64,000 bases of DNA from Gracilibacillus timonensis (GCF_900086715.1 NZ_FLKH01000012.1:496001-560000); one strand, 5' to 3'; shown: positions 1 through 10,378, numbered from the stretch's first letter. Numbers and translations: made by a program. Notes: a model not told the origin generated them from the letters alone.

Positions 1-1
1 G

Positions 2-1183
2 AATGAACAGCTTGCCCGTTTTCGCGAAGAGGATAAACTATTGGAAGCACAGCGTATCGAGCAGCGTACCAATTACGATCTGGAAATGATGGAGGAAATG
101 GGCTTTTGTTCCGGTATCGAAAACTATTCCCGGCACTTGGCTTTACGCGAACCTGGTTCTACTCCATATACCTTGCTTGATTATTTTCCAGATGATTCAT
201 TAATTGTGATTGATGAGTCCCATGTTACCTTACCGCAGATTCGTGGTATGTATAATGGAGACCAGGCTCGTAAAAAGGTATTAGTTGATCATGGTTTTCG
301 TCTGCCGTCCGCCTTGGATAACCGGCCATTAACTTTTCAGGAATTCGAATCGAAGTCTAATCAATTAATATACGTGTCTGCCACGCCAGGGCCGTATGAA
401 CTAGAGCACACACCACAGATGATTGAACAAATTATCCGGCCAACAGGATTATTGGATCCGGAAGTAGATGTGCGACCGATTGACGGACAGGTGGATGATC
501 TAATTGGTGAGATTAATAAGCGTACCCAGCGTAATGAACGAGTACTAGTCACTACCTTAACCAAGAAAATGTCAGAGGATTTAACCGATTATTTAAAAGA
601 AGTCGGGTTGAAGGTGGCTTACTTACACTCGGAGATTAAGACCTTGGAACGAATTGAAGTCATTCGTGATTTGCGTGTGGGCAAGTATGATGTGCTAGTA
701 GGTATTAACTTGTTACGGGAAGGTTTAGATATTCCAGAGGTATCCTTAGTTACCATTCTGGATGCCGATAAAGAAGGCTTCCTACGCTCAGAACGTTCAT
801 TGATCCAAACGATGGGACGAGCGGCCCGTAATGAGAATGGTCTGGTTATTATGTATGCCGATAAGATGACGGATTCGATGCAACACGCGATTGATGAGAC
901 CTACCGCCGCCGGGAAAAACAAATGGCCTACAATCAGCAGCACGGCATTATTCCGCAGACAATTAAAAAAGACGTGCGTGATGTAATTCGGGCGACCGTT
1001 GCAGCGGAGGATCAAGAAGGTTATGAAACAAAAGCAGAAGAAATTAGTAAAATGACGAAGAAAGAAAAGCAAAAGGTTATCGAAAACATGGAACAAGAAA
1101 TGAAGGATGCCGCAAAGGCGCTTGATTTTGAGCGTGCAGCAGAGCTTCGTGATCTTGTTTTAGAATTGAAAGCAGAAGGGTGA
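2..1183 (+). CDS. uvrB: UvrABC excinuclease subunit UvrB, C-terminal part
   Basis: This is the damage-verification helicase of nucleotide excision repair; it is handed to DNA by UvrA and then recruits UvrC. The reading frame is already open at the left edge, so the true start lies outside the window and about 394 codons are visible of a usual ~660. The visible part shows the DESH Walker B box near codon 71, a helicase SATPG motif, the motif V/VI region with [10 protein letters not shown] and QTMGRAARN, and a C-terminal UVR domain ([10 protein letters not shown]) that contacts UvrC. The TGA stop overlaps the region just before uvrA, so the two are co-transcribed and probably translationally coupled. 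Confidence 0.97.
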   Translation, partial: NEQLARFREEDKLLEAQRIEQRTNYDLEMMEEMGFCSGIENYSRHLALREPGSTPYTLLDYFPDDSLIVIDESHVTLPQIRGMYNGDQARKKVLVDHGFRLPSALDNRPLTFQEFESKSNQLIYVSATPGPYELEHTPQMIEQIIRPTGLLDPEVDVRPIDGQVDDLIGEINKRTQRNERVLVTTLTKKMSEDLTDYLKEVGLKVAYLHSEIKTLERIEVIRDLRVGKYDVLVGINLLREGLDIPEVSLVTILDADKEGFLRSERSLIQTMGRAARNENGLVIMYADKMTDSMQHAIDETYRRREKQMAYNQQHGIIPQTIKKDVRDVIRATVAAEDQEGYETKAEEISKMTKKEKQKVIENMEQEMKDAAKALDFERAAELRDLVLELKAEG

Positions 1184-1188
1184 AAGCA

Positions 1189-4041
1189 ATGGCACAGAAA
1201 TCCATTTCTATAAAAGGCGCTCGCGCACACAATTTAAAAAATATATCTATAGATATTCCGAAAGATAAATTAGTAGTTTTAACTGGACTTTCTGGCTCTG
1301 GTAAATCCTCTTTGGCATTTGATACGATATATGCCGAGGGGCAACGACGCTATGTCGAGTCTTTATCAGCTTACGCGCGACAATTTCTAGGACAAATGGA
1401 CAAGCCGGATGTCGATTCAATCGAAGGGTTGTCACCGGCCATTTCAATCGATCAGAAAACAACGAGTAAGAACCCTAGATCTACCACAGGAACCGTCACC
1501 GAGATTTATGATTATATGCGTTTATTGTTTGCTAGGGTGGGGCATCCTATTTGTCCGAAGCATGGGGTGGAAATCACTTCACAAACGGTCGAAGAAATGG
1601 TCGATCGTGTAATGGCATATCCAGAACGAACGAAATTACAGATTTTGTCACCCGTAATTTCAGGCAGAAAAGGTACACACGTCAAAGTGTTGGATAATCT
1701 GCAAAAGGAAGGCTACATCCGTTTACGTATCGATGGCGAAATGCGGGAGATCACCGATGATATTCAATTAGATAAAAACAAGAAACACTCGATTGAAGTA
1801 GTGATTGACCGTATTGTTGTGAAAGAGGGGATCACGGGTCGCTTATCCGATTCTTTGGAGACGGCATTAAGACTAGGAGAAGGCAAAGTGATTGTCGATA
1901 TTATCGGAGAGGAAGAGCTATTATTTAGTGAGAATCATGCTTGTCCGATTTGCGGTTTTTCGATTGATGAATTAGAACCACGCCTGTTCTCCTTTAACAG
2001 TCCTTGGGGAGCTTGTCCTACATGTGATGGTTTAGGTTCCCAATTGGAAGTTGATATGGATTTGGTTGTGCCTAACAAGGATTTGTCGTTGAACGAAGGA
2101 GCAATTGTGCCGTGGGAACCGATCAGCTCCCAATATTATCCACAACTTTTAAAAAGCGTTTGTGACCATTATCAGATTGATATGGATACACCAGTCAAGA
2201 AACTCCCGAAAAAACAATGGGATAAAATCCTTTACGGAAGTGGGAAAGATCGTATCCATTTTCGTTATGAAAATGACTATGGTATGCTCCGCGAAAATGA
2301 TATTCACTTTGAAGGTGTGATCCAGAATATTTCCCGTCGTTATCATGAAACGTCTTCTGATTTTATTCGTGAGACAATGGAGAAATACATGACGCAAAAA
2401 CCATGCCCTACTTGTAAGGGATATCGTTTAAAAGAAGAGGCATTAGCCGTTAAGATAAACGGCAGACACATTGGGGAAGTAACCGATTTGTCGATAGCGG
2501 ATGCCTTAGATTTCTTTCGCACAATGGAATTAACAGAGAAGGAAGAGCAAATTGCACACATGATTGTGCGTGAATTAGATGATCGTTTAAGCTTTTTAAT
2601 CAATGTCGGGTTGGAATATCTGACGCTTTCTCGATCGGCAGGTAGCTTATCGGGTGGCGAGGCACAGCGTATTCGTCTGGCAACTCAGATAGGCTCTGCC
2701 TTAACAGGGGTTTTATATGTACTGGATGAACCTTCCATTGGTCTGCACCAACGTGATAATAATCGTCTAATCCAAACATTGGAACGAATGCGAGATTTAG
2801 GAAACACCTTGATCGTCGTAGAACATGATGAAGATACGATGTTGGCAGCGGATTACTTAATTGATATTGGTCCTGGTGCTGGTGAGCATGGCGGTGAGGT
2901 AGTGGCACAAGGGACACCAAAACAAGTGATGAAGAAAAAGAAATCTCTCACTGGTCAGTACCTATCTGGTGAGCAGTTTATTCCGGTACCTGCTACTCGT
3001 CATTCAAACGATGGTCGCTACCTGGAAATCAAAGGAGCGGAGGAAAACAATTTAAAAGATGTAGACGTGAAAATCCCTATCGGTGTGTACACCGCTGTAA
3101 CAGGTGTATCTGGTTCAGGTAAGAGTACATTAATTAACGAAATTCTTCATAAAAGTCTTTCCATGCAATTACATCGAGGGAAACGCAAACCAGGTAAGCA
3201 TAAGGAGATTCGTGGGATCGACCAGATTGAGAAGGTCATTGATATTGATCAGTCACCGATTGGCAGGACACCACGTTCTAATCCGGCAACCTATACAGGT
3301 GCTTTTGATGATATCCGAGATGTCTTTGCCCAGACCAATGAAGCGAAAATTCGTGGCTATAAGAAAGGCCGTTTTAGTTTCAACGTAAAAGGCGGCCGTT
3401 GTGAAGCGTGTCGTGGCGATGGTATTATCAAGATTGAAATGCACTTTTTACCTGATGTCTATGTCCCGTGTGAAGTATGTGACGGGAAAAGATATAATCG
3501 GGAAACACTGGAAGTGAAGTATAAAGGGAAAAATATTGCGGATGTATTGGATATGACAATCGAAGAAGGATTGAAATTCTTTGAGAACATTCCCAAAATC
3601 AAACGTAAGTTAGAAACCATTTATGATGTCGGGTTAGGTTATATTCGTCTCGGCCAGCCAGCAACTACCTTATCCGGAGGAGAGGCGCAGCGTGTGAAGC
3701 TCGCCAGTGAACTCCATCGTCGTTCCAATGGGAAGTCATTGTATATCTTGGATGAACCAACGACTGGTCTTCATATTGATGATATTTCGCGACTGTTGAG
3801 TGTCATCCAGCGCTTGGTAGATAACGGAGATACTGTGATTATCATTGAGCATAATTTAGACGTAATCAAGGCAGCCGATCATATTATCGATTTAGGTCCA
3901 GAAGGCGGCGATGGTGGCGGCACGATTGTTGCCACCGGAACCCCAGAAGAAGTCGCCGAAGTAGAGGCTTCACATACCGGTTTGTATTTAAAACCGATTT
4001 TGGAAAGAGATAAAGCTAGAATGGCAGCAACCATTCAATAA
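1189..4041 (+). CDS. uvrA: UvrABC excinuclease subunit UvrA
   Basis: ABC-type ATPase dimer that finds bulky DNA lesions and loads UvrB. Two ABC modules are visible: Walker [10 protein letters not shown] at about residues 33-41 and GVSGSGKST near 640, each with an LSGGEAQR signature (about 487 and 828). Zinc-binding cysteines lie in CPICG near 254 and in [14 protein letters not shown] near 738-760. Length of 950 residues is normal. I chose the ATG at 1189, preceded by GAAGGGTG, over the in-frame GTG at 1180, because family members start MA...KGARAHNL. It follows uvrB directly and is followed by a strong terminator. Confidence 0.97.
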   Translation: MAQKSISIKGARAHNLKNISIDIPKDKLVVLTGLSGSGKSSLAFDTIYAEGQRRYVESLSAYARQFLGQMDKPDVDSIEGLSPAISIDQKTTSKNPRSTTGTVTEIYDYMRLLFARVGHPICPKHGVEITSQTVEEMVDRVMAYPERTKLQILSPVISGRKGTHVKVLDNLQKEGYIRLRIDGEMREITDDIQLDKNKKHSIEVVIDRIVVKEGITGRLSDSLETALRLGEGKVIVDIIGEEELLFSENHACPICGFSIDELEPRLFSFNSPWGACPTCDGLGSQLEVDMDLVVPNKDLSLNEGAIVPWEPISSQYYPQLLKSVCDHYQIDMDTPVKKLPKKQWDKILYGSGKDRIHFRYENDYGMLRENDIHFEGVIQNISRRYHETSSDFIRETMEKYMTQKPCPTCKGYRLKEEALAVKINGRHIGEVTDLSIADALDFFRTMELTEKEEQIAHMIVRELDDRLSFLINVGLEYLTLSRSAGSLSGGEAQRIRLATQIGSALTGVLYVLDEPSIGLHQRDNNRLIQTLERMRDLGNTLIVVEHDEDTMLAADYLIDIGPGAGEHGGEVVAQGTPKQVMKKKKSLTGQYLSGEQFIPVPATRHSNDGRYLEIKGAEENNLKDVDVKIPIGVYTAVTGVSGSGKSTLINEILHKSLSMQLHRGKRKPGKHKEIRGIDQIEKVIDIDQSPIGRTPRSNPATYTGAFDDIRDVFAQTNEAKIRGYKKGRFSFNVKGGRCEACRGDGIIKIEMHFLPDVYVPCEVCDGKRYNRETLEVKYKGKNIADVLDMTIEEGLKFFENIPKIKRKLETIYDVGLGYIRLGQPATTLSGGEAQRVKLASELHRRSNGKSLYILDEPTTGLHIDDISRLLSVIQRLVDNGDTVIIIEHNLDVIKAADHIIDLGPEGGDGGGTIVATGTPEEVAEVEASHTGLYLKPILERDKARMAATIQ

Positions 4042-4043
4042 GT

Positions 4044-4087
4044 AAAAAGTCGCTCCAGCAATATGAGTTATTGCTGGAGCGACTTTT
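4044..4087 (+). terminator. Terminator after uvrA
   Basis: A 19-base arm beginning AAAAGTCGCTCC and its exact complement ending GGAGCGACTTTT enclose a 5-base loop. The A-rich and T-rich flanks make it usable in both directions. It ends the uvrBA transcript. Confidence 0.93.
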
Positions 4088-4149
4088 GGTTGTTGCGAAG
4101 GTGATGGCATGCCAAATCAATGACTAAGGAACAGGATTTGCTCTCTCCA

Positions 4150-4314
4150 GTCCGTAAGAATCTAACGGACAAAAAACGACCGAATCGCGAAATACTGTCC
4201 GTAAGAATGGATCTCACGGACAAAAAAACGTCAAATCGCGAAATACTGTCCGTAAGAATGAATCTCACGGACAAAAACCCGTCAAATCGCAAAATACTGT
4301 CCGTAAGAATAGCA
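4150..4314. repeat. 51-bp tandem repeat array, locus 1
   Basis: Four copies of a unit starting TCCGTAAGAA begin at 4151, 4198, 4249 and 4300 (spacing 47, 51, 51). Each unit contains the inverted pair TGTCCGT and ACGGACA about 13 bases apart, then an A-run and a segment like CGTCAAATCGCGAAATA. Because 51 is a multiple of three, both strands stay open and give apparent peptides with 17-residue repeats; I do not regard these as genes. The same unit recurs at 48150-48272 and 49675-49875. From 4315 to 4508 nothing else is recognisable except the upstream region of the next gene. Confidence 0.9.
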
Positions 4315-4508
4315 TCCATTGCGCTAGGAAGCAGCTAATTCGCAACCCAGTCCCGAATAAGCGGCAAAGACACAGCTCAACCATCCTATTTACGAACGCT
4401 TAAAAGTTGATTTCGTTCCTTTTCACTTTGCATATCAAAAGCACTTAGCACGGTTCTATGCTAAAATAAGAAATGCGTCTAGTAAACAGAGGGGGAAATG
4501 ATGTTGTT

Positions 4509-4862
4509 ATGGAACCAATTGAAATAGGACAGTTACAACAACAAATTGATGCACTGGCAAATAAGGAAGTATATGTTCACTTAGAAACAACTAATGGTGC
4601 CTATGCCAATCATTTTAATAAAGATGCCTATAATGTCGGGGCCTTTATTCGTAATGCTAAGGTATCCTATCAACGTGGAAAGGTAGTCGGAACAGGCACC
4701 ACCTATCGTGTTGGCTTAAAATTAGATATTGGCTGGATCTATGCCGAAGGAGTAAGCCAATATGAAATAGATGAACAAAACCGTCTGCTGATGGCCGGAC
4801 ATGATCGCGAAGGTCGATTGATGGTGGCCCTGGAGATTAGTGAAACACCATTTAGTCATTAG
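4509..4862 (+). CDS. yojF: YojF family protein (DUF1806)
   Basis: Small cytoplasmic protein of unknown biochemical role, almost always paired with bshB2 as here (20-base gap). Residues such as VYLHLETT-like VYVHLETTNGAY, a GWIYAEG core and NRLLMAGHD match the YojF family. An in-frame ATG exists at 4473, but homologues start close to the ATG at 4509, which has a GGGGG tract 13 bases upstream; that spacing is longer than ideal, so the start is less sure than the identity. The 117-residue length fits the family. Confidence 0.85.
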   Translation: MEPIEIGQLQQQIDALANKEVYVHLETTNGAYANHFNKDAYNVGAFIRNAKVSYQRGKVVGTGTTYRVGLKLDIGWIYAEGVSQYEIDEQNRLLMAGHDREGRLMVALEISETPFSH

Positions 4863-4882
4863 AAAACAAAGGAGGAATAACC

Positions 4883-5542
4883 ATGGCAGAACATGTAGTA
4901 GTCATTTATCCACATCCTGACGATGAGGCCTTTGGAGCTTCGGGTACCATTACTACCTTTCGTCAAAAAGGGATTCCTGTTACTTACTTATGTGGTACTT
5001 TGGGTGAGATGGGTCGAAATATGGGGAATCCCACTTTTGCCAATCGCGAAACATTACCGGAAATCCGCAAAAAAGAATTAATCAAGGCCTGCAAAGTGAT
5101 GGATATTCAATTAGAAATGCTCGGCTATCGTGATAAAACACTGGAGTTCGAGTCGCGAGAAGAGGTAGCAAACAATCTTTATCGTTATCTAAAACAAATG
5201 AAACCATCACTTGTTATCACACATTATCCGGGTCACGCCGTTCATCCCGATCATGACGCTTTTGGAGCTGCGGCCATTAGGGCAGTAGAAATGTTGCCAG
5301 AAGAAGATCGTCCTACCGTATGGGCACAAGCAATCAGTAATACCCATGTGGAAGAATTAGGAGGTCCTGATATTGAGAACGACGTATCAGATGTATTTGC
5401 CAAAAAATTAGAAACCATTATGGCGCATAAATCACAGGCAGATGGCATGTTACAATCAGTAAAAAATGAGGCAGATGATGTGGAGGCAGCCACCAGACAA
5501 TGGTTAGGTGTAGAATCCTTCTATACGTGGAATGATAAATAA
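4883..5542 (+). CDS. bshB2: Bacillithiol biosynthesis deacetylase BshB2
   Basis: Zinc-dependent deacetylase of the GlcNAc-PI/LmbE family that removes the acetyl group from N-acetylglucosaminyl-malate, the second step of bacillithiol synthesis. The metal site is visible as PHPDDEAFG at residues 9-17 and HYPGHAVHPDHD near 112-123. At 219 residues it is close to B. subtilis YojG, and the yojF neighbour distinguishes it from BshB1. A clear AAGGAGGA ribosome site precedes the ATG. A bacilliredoxin gene near 63.5 kb belongs to the same thiol system. Confidence 0.93.
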   Translation: MAEHVVVIYPHPDDEAFGASGTITTFRQKGIPVTYLCGTLGEMGRNMGNPTFANRETLPEIRKKELIKACKVMDIQLEMLGYRDKTLEFESREEVANNLYRYLKQMKPSLVITHYPGHAVHPDHDAFGAAAIRAVEMLPEEDRPTVWAQAISNTHVEELGGPDIENDVSDVFAKKLETIMAHKSQADGMLQSVKNEADDVEAATRQWLGVESFYTWNDK

Positions 5543-5618
5543 TAACAGAATGCCAATGGTAGCACAATGAGTTCATAAAGCATAGACTTATGGCAGGTAA
5601 ATGATAGGAGGATTCATC

Positions 5619-5819
5619 ATGAACAGGAAATTATATCGTTCGATGACCAATCGTATGTTAGCTGGAGTACTAGGTGGAATGGCAGATACCTTCCGCCTAG
5701 ATGCGACAATTTTGCGTTTGTTCTATGTTATACTCCTTATTTTTTCTGCAGGCCTTCCATTTATACTGCTCTATATTGCTGCTGTTATTATTATTCCAAA
5801 AGAAGGGGAGTCGGTCTAA
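5619..5819 (+). CDS. yvlC: PspC-domain membrane protein YvlC
   Basis: Small inner-membrane protein with a PspC domain (phage-shock/envelope-stress type). The N-terminus carries the typical RMLAGVLGGMAD segment, followed by one long hydrophobic helix (LFYVILLIFSAGLPFILL) and a short basic-acidic tail. The AGGAGG at 5608 places the start at 5619 rather than the upstream ATG at 5601. Its stop shares one base with the start of the next gene. In B. subtilis the yvlABCD genes respond to envelope stress through SigW; I see no SigW promoter here that I would defend. Confidence 0.85.
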   Translation: MNRKLYRSMTNRMLAGVLGGMADTFRLDATILRLFYVILLIFSAGLPFILLYIAAVIIIPKEGESV

Positions 5820-6160
5820 TGCGATTAATTTTATCTCTTGTATTAAATGCTTTAGTGCTTATGTTACTGGATTATTTGTTTGAAGGATTTATGATCAACG
5901 GTTTTTGGATGGCATTGCTCGCCGCCGTGATTTTATCGGTCCTCAATGTGATTGTAAAGCCTATTTTGGTTGTTTTAACCTTACCAATCACCATTGTTAC
6001 ACTGGGGCTGTTTTTATTAGTAGTCAATGCGATTACCTTATGGCTTACCCAAATGTTACTGGGATCAAGCTTTATCATCGATGGCTTTGGGGTCGCCATT
6101 ATATCCGCTATCCTTATCTCCATTTTAAATGCCTTCATCAATCGGATCGTTGATGCATAG
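5819..6160 (+). CDS. yvlD: Phage holin superfamily IV membrane protein YvlD
   Basis: 113-residue membrane protein with four hydrophobic stretches spread over the whole length and the conserved NVIVKPILVVLTLPIT segment at about residues 42-57. The family is called holin superfamily IV because of similarity, but in Bacillaceae it is a chromosomal membrane protein paired with YvlC. Start overlaps the yvlC stop (TAATG), indicating coupled translation. A hairpin terminator follows at once. Confidence 0.85.
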   Translation: MRLILSLVLNALVLMLLDYLFEGFMINGFWMALLAAVILSVLNVIVKPILVVLTLPITIVTLGLFLLVVNAITLWLTQMLLGSSFIIDGFGVAIISAILISILNAFINRIVDA

Positions 6161-6196
6161 AAAAAAGCCGTTATGAGTTATCATAGCGGCTTTTTC
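6161..6196 (+). terminator. Terminator after yvlCD
   Basis: AAAAAGCCGTTATGA pairs with TCATAGCGGCTTTTT (one G-T pair) around a short loop and ends in a T-run. Confidence 0.88.
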
Positions 6197-6265
6197 TATG
6201 CAAGGCAAGGGGGAGCGTAAGAAGATAGAACGGAACATTCATTGGAGGGCGGTCCACCCCTACTC

Positions 6266-6684
6266 TTATTCACTTATCTTCACTTCTTCTTTTAAATCAT
6301 TTGATAACACGATTTTAGGGTTTTGCTTCATCCATTCACAAATACATTCCCTGCGATTCCTAGGTGTAACAATAACAGAGCTGTGTTGGTTGAAAAATAT
6401 TTCGATTCTTTCTGCTATTGGTCCGGCAGCAGGCGCTGTTAATCCACTGTCTATACGGTTCAAGGAAGTGATATTGGAAATAGCTATTGTTTTTTGAAAA
6501 GGACCGCTTGGATCAAAAGCATTTCATTTTCTATTGTATAAGTAATCATATACGGGATAGCACAAATGATAATAATCAACATAACCCAATAGTCACCTGA
6601 AGTATAGCTGATGACAAGTAAAAACATTCCTGTGATGATTATGAGGTAGTTCAAAGCCTTTGCATAACTAGTTCTAAAGCGCAT
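6266..6684 (-). pseudogene. PH-domain membrane protein (bPH_6/YyaB-like), frameshifted
   Basis: Two adjacent minus-strand frames appear to be halves of one ~135-residue protein. The first (6684 to 6484) starts MRFRTSYAK and has two membrane helices; it ends just after an A6 run. The second frame continues with IAISNITSL, then RIEIFF and VIVTPRNRRE, which resembles the bacterial PH-like domain of YyaB-type proteins. Adding one A to the A6 run joins them (FKK-T-IAIS). The phase does not fit the canonical -1 slippery heptamer. It is either a real frameshift, slippage at the homopolymer or a sequencing error. Confidence 0.65.
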
Positions 6685-6696
6685 TTTCTACCCCAG

Positions 6697-8013
6697 CTAT
6701 TCATTATTTTTCGCTAATTTATTCGGTAAGATTAAATGTAGCAGCACCGTCGCCAATGCACCAACCGCTGCACCAGAGGAAAGGATATAACCAACAAAAT
6801 CCGGTGTAGACTCCAAAGCCTCAGCTGGCAAAATCACGGTAGCAATGGTTAATAAAATCGGAATGCCGATAATCAACATATTTCGATCATCAATCATAAT
6901 CGGTTGAATAACCTTCATTCCATTTGCCACAATTGCTACACAAACAATACCAAAAATCCCATTAATCACTGGTTCAGGAATACAAGTAATGGCAGTGGAC
7001 AGCTTAGGAATCAATCCCAAAGCAATCAAGATAAAACCACCAGCCATAATGGCTGTACGACTCGCTACCCCAGTGATGGCCAGCAAACCGGCATTGGATG
7101 AATAGCCTGTCATCGGTGTACTTCCAAAAAGGGAACCGACAAAACAGCCAAGACCTTCACCAAAGGAAGCGCGATTTAAACGTTCTTCATTTAATTCTTT
7201 TCCCGTAACCGAAGAAACGACAAACCAAGTACCGGTCGTTTCAATTAAAATAATAAAATAAACAAATACCATCGTTAAAATGGCACTGATATCAAACACA
7301 GGTGCACCAAACGGAAAGAATTTCGGCAAAGAAAACCAAGCAGCATCCTTTACAGGTGAGAAATCTACCTGCCCAAAGAAACTCGCCGTAACCGTACCAA
7401 TTAGAATGGCAATTAATACAGATATGATGCGAATCGTCGTACCAAGCTTGCCTTTATTTCTCCCTAACATGATACATAGCATTAATATACCGGCAGTCAC
7501 CCCGGCAATCAATATATTATGCCAGATGTTCCCTGGTGAACCATAAATATTATTCATTCCAATTGGCATGAGGGAGATGCCGACAATAATAATCACCGTC
7601 CCGCCAACTAATGGTGGAATAATCTTTTGTACGACTTTGGCAAACCATTTTAGCGGATAACCGATCAAGGCAATGATAAGGGCCCCTGGGATCAAGCTTC
7701 CAGCGATGGCGCCTAATCCTAGCTTACTCCCAATTGCGCCAATCGCACCAATTGGTACATAGGATGGGCCTTGCACCACAGGTAGTCGAATCCCGAACTT
7801 CGTTTGAATAATCGTTCCAATTCCTGTCGCAAGGAAACACATTTGAATAAAGAAAGACATATTGGCAGTTGATAAGGAAAGAATGCCGGCAATGATAATA
7901 GGTGCAATATATAAGTCCATAGCCAGAACGTGTTGCAGACCTAGCAAAAAAGCTTTCTTTACCCCGATTTTTTCATCGATTCCGACGACGATATTTGTTT
8001 TTTGTGTTTGCAC
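6697..8013 (-). CDS. NCS2 family xanthine/uracil-type permease
   Basis: Integral membrane nucleobase:cation symporter with about a dozen hydrophobic segments in 438 residues. Family marks are GLQHVLAM near residue 25, VQGPSYVPIGA (the TM3 substrate motif) near 78, an ILIETTGTWF segment holding the TM8 glutamate, and GYSSNAGLLAITGVASR in TM10. The substrate (xanthine, urate, uracil) cannot be told. It is divergently oriented to the Rieske oxygenase gene, which suggests import of a nucleobase-like or heterocyclic compound that the oxygenase then attacks; this is inference only. Confidence 0.9.
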   Translation of the reverse strand: MQTQKTNIVVGIDEKIGVKKAFLLGLQHVLAMDLYIAPIIIAGILSLSTANMSFFIQMCFLATGIGTIIQTKFGIRLPVVQGPSYVPIGAIGAIGSKLGLGAIAGSLIPGALIIALIGYPLKWFAKVVQKIIPPLVGGTVIIIVGISLMPIGMNNIYGSPGNIWHNILIAGVTAGILMLCIMLGRNKGKLGTTIRIISVLIAILIGTVTASFFGQVDFSPVKDAAWFSLPKFFPFGAPVFDISAILTMVFVYFIILIETTGTWFVVSSVTGKELNEERLNRASFGEGLGCFVGSLFGSTPMTGYSSNAGLLAITGVASRTAIMAGGFILIALGLIPKLSTAITCIPEPVINGIFGIVCVAIVANGMKVIQPIMIDDRNMLIIGIPILLTIATVILPAEALESTPDFVGYILSSGAAVGALATVLLHLILPNKLAKNNE

Positions 8014-8110
8014 ATGTTAGCCCCCTTTAATAAATACTTCCCGATGTTACTTTGTCGTTGTCCGAATCGCTACACGGAAGGAAAGTGAACATCCTAATAA
8101 GTCTCATTTC

Positions 8111-8138
8111 ATTATAGCGTCTTTTGGCTATAATTCAA
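8111..8138 (-). promoter_or_regulatory. SigA-type promoter of the NCS2 permease
   Basis: On the minus strand TTGAAT and TATAAT are separated by 16 bases, about 100 bases before the permease start. The intervening leader contains no purine riboswitch that I can recognise. Confidence 0.65.
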
Positions 8139-8250
8139 CAGAAAACGAATAAAAATATAAATTTCTTATAAAATGTTCGTATTATATTGCGAAAAGCTGT
8201 CGATTAACGTAAAATGGGGATAAATATGCGTGAAAGAAGGGTGTGTAACG

Positions 8251-9231
8251 ATGCGTTTAACAGAAGAAGTGTTGGAAAACGATTGGGTGGTTGCTTGTCC
8301 AGCCGCGGATGTGCCTGAAGAGCCAATCCAAGTCGTTATTCTCAATGAGAGAGTGGTTATTTTTAGAAATGAAAGTGGGGTACATGCATTTAAAGACTTG
8401 TGTATTCACAGGGGAGCCGCCTTATCACAAGGAAAGGTCAAGGACGGTTGTTTGGTATGTCCCTATCATGGCTGGGAGTATGATGAATCAGGTAACTGTG
8501 TACATATTCCTCAATTGCCAAAAGATCGGCCGATTCCGAAAAAGGCGAAGGCCATCAAATATGCATGTAAAGAGGCATATGGTTTTATTTGGGTCAATCT
8601 TAATGACAACCAACCGAACTTATTCGAATATCCGGAATATAGCAATGCTAATTACCGTAATATTATTTGGGGCGGTCACACGGTAGAAGCAAAACCACCA
8701 CGTATCATCGAAAATTTCTTGGATGTGGGTCACCTAGCTGTATTGCATGGCGGCTGGTTGGGTGATGAAGAACATACCGAGATTAAGCCTTACAAAATGA
8801 ATACGCAGGAGGATGGTTCGATTTTCTCTGATGAAATTCCGATCTTCCAGCCCGATCCAGATGGGTCTGGAACAGCAAAGGATGTCTACTACACCTATGG
8901 TATCTATCGTCCGCTTGCCGTTCGGTTTACCAAACGCGATCCAGATACGGATCAAAAGTTTACGATCTTATTATTAGTCCGTCCGATTGATGAGGAACGT
9001 TCGATGGTATATGGGATCATGTCGTTTAATTACGATAATGGGCAGACTGATGAGGAGGCAATCCAATTCCAGGATGTTATTTTTGGTCAGGATCAGCCGA
9101 TTGTGGAAAATCAAAAACCAGAAGACTTACCACTTGATTTACAAGTAGAACTGTCATTGATCAGCGACCGAGTAAGTATTGCCTATCGCCGTTACTTAAC
9201 GGATATGGGTTTTACATTAGGAACAGCATAA
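8251..9231 (+). CDS. Rieske [2Fe-2S] non-haem iron oxygenase, alpha-subunit type
   Basis: Ring-hydroxylating/demethylating oxygenase. The Rieske cluster ligands are visible as C51-I-H53 and C70-PY-H73, and a mononuclear iron site is suggested by NFLDVGHLAVLHGG at about residues 155-168. The length of 326 residues fits a single-subunit oxygenase of the vanillate-demethylase/pheophorbide type. The ATG at 8251 has AGAAGGGTG at a good distance; the GTG at 8230 is a less likely start. No ferredoxin, reductase or beta subunit is adjacent. Substrate unknown; the divergent NCS2 permease suggests a purine- or pyrimidine-like compound. Confidence 0.88.
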   Translation: MRLTEEVLENDWVVACPAADVPEEPIQVVILNERVVIFRNESGVHAFKDLCIHRGAALSQGKVKDGCLVCPYHGWEYDESGNCVHIPQLPKDRPIPKKAKAIKYACKEAYGFIWVNLNDNQPNLFEYPEYSNANYRNIIWGGHTVEAKPPRIIENFLDVGHLAVLHGGWLGDEEHTEIKPYKMNTQEDGSIFSDEIPIFQPDPDGSGTAKDVYYTYGIYRPLAVRFTKRDPDTDQKFTILLLVRPIDEERSMVYGIMSFNYDNGQTDEEAIQFQDVIFGQDQPIVENQKPEDLPLDLQVELSLISDRVSIAYRRYLTDMGFTLGTA

Positions 9232-9242
9232 TCTATCATTAG

Positions 9243-9276
9243 GAGGTTAACCTAAACCAACAGGTTAACCTCTTTT
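9243..9276 (+). terminator. Terminator after the Rieske oxygenase
   Basis: GAGGTTAACCT and AGGTTAACCTC enclose an 8-base loop and are followed by TTTT. Confidence 0.88.
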
Positions 9277-9395
9277 ACTTTTCATCAAGAAACGATGCGA
9301 TAACTAGGAAAAGATGGTATAATAAACAGTGTAAGTAGGATAGTATGGTATTTAGAGAAACGTATAAATGGTTTGAAAAAAGGGGATGTTGTCGT

Positions 9396-10358
9396 ATGGT
9401 GAAAGTACGGACACAGGATTTGTTAGACCGTTTTCATTTGGAATTGGTGGCTGGCTCTGAAGGAGTGCACCGAGAGATTTTTATGAGTGAAATGGCTCGT
9501 CCAGGTATTGAATTAACTGGTTATTTCAAATATTATCCAAAAGATAGATTGCAGTTATTTGGAAAAACCGAGCTTTCTTTTTTTGCGGAATTAACGAGCG
9601 AAGAGAAAAAGGATCGCTCTTATCGTTTGTGTACAGATATTACGCCAGGAATTGTCGTGACACGAAATATGGATATACCCGACGAATTAAAGGAAGCCTG
9701 TGAGAAATCAGGAGTACCTCTATTACATTCGAAACATAAAACGTCGCGAGTAATCAGTCGGATTACCAACTTTCTTGAAGCGAAGTTTGCCCCTTTCACC
9801 GCTATTCATGGCGTGTTAGTGGATATCTACGGTGTGGGTGTCATTATAACCGGTCAAAGCGGTGTAGGTAAAAGTGAAACAGCGCTTGAACTGGTAAAAC
9901 GCGGCCATCGATTGGTGGCAGATGATAGTGTAGAGATTCGCCAAGAGGATTATGATCGTTTAATTGGTTCTTCTCCTCCATTAATTGAACACTTGTTAGA
10001 AATACGAGGGCTTGGTATTATTAATGTGATGACCTTGTTTGGGGCAGGTTCCGTCCGCTCCCATAAAAAGATCTCCCTTGTGATCAATTTAGAGACATGG
10101 GATGCCAAAAAGCAGTATGATCGCTTAGGTATCGAGGAAGAAACCATGAAAATCATTGATGTTGATGTTCCTAAGGCGACCCTTCCAGTAAGACCTGGTC
10201 GTAATTTGGCAGTTATTATTGAAGTGGCAGCCATGAACTTCCGTTTGAAACAAATGGGGGTTAATGCCGCTGAAGAATTTTCCCAACGATTGACGCAAAT
10301 GATTCAAAAAGGCGGAGCCGAAGAAGTGGAAATGGAAACCCATTTAGATAGGGAATAG
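9396..10358 (+). CDS. hprK: HPr kinase/phosphorylase HprK
   Basis: Bifunctional sensor enzyme that phosphorylates HPr and Crh on Ser46 with ATP or pyrophosphate, and reverses this by phosphorolysis; it sets carbon catabolite repression. The P-loop GQSGVGKSE lies near residues 154-162 and the HprK signature ([18 protein letters not shown]) near 250. Length 320 is slightly above B. subtilis (310). The start at 9396 has AAAGGGGA upstream and gives the usual [10 protein letters not shown]. First gene of hprK-lgt-ppaX-yvoF, which also encodes the pyrophosphatase acting on its product. Both substrates, Crh and HPr, are encoded in this window. Confidence 0.97.
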   Translation: MVKVRTQDLLDRFHLELVAGSEGVHREIFMSEMARPGIELTGYFKYYPKDRLQLFGKTELSFFAELTSEEKKDRSYRLCTDITPGIVVTRNMDIPDELKEACEKSGVPLLHSKHKTSRVISRITNFLEAKFAPFTAIHGVLVDIYGVGVIITGQSGVGKSETALELVKRGHRLVADDSVEIRQEDYDRLIGSSPPLIEHLLEIRGLGIINVMTLFGAGSVRSHKKISLVINLETWDAKKQYDRLGIEEETMKIIDVDVPKATLPVRPGRNLAVIIEVAAMNFRLKQMGVNAAEEFSQRLTQMIQKGGAEEVEMETHLDRE

Positions 10359-10378
10359 CAGATTGGAGGAAATAAATT

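Noticed and set aside
4068-4338. Open frames on both strands with 17-residue peptide repeats (also 49659-49954)
   Set aside because: They are produced by a 51-bp non-coding tandem repeat that has no stop in these phases; no ribosome site, and both strands are open at once.
6500-6530. Programmed -1 frameshift at the A6C tract of the PH-domain gene
   Set aside because: The reading phase is not that of the canonical X-XXY-YYZ heptamer and no downstream stimulatory structure is evident; mutation or error is simpler.
8014-8250. Purine riboswitch before the NCS2 permease
   Set aside because: The conserved core loops of that aptamer are not present in the leader on the minus strand.
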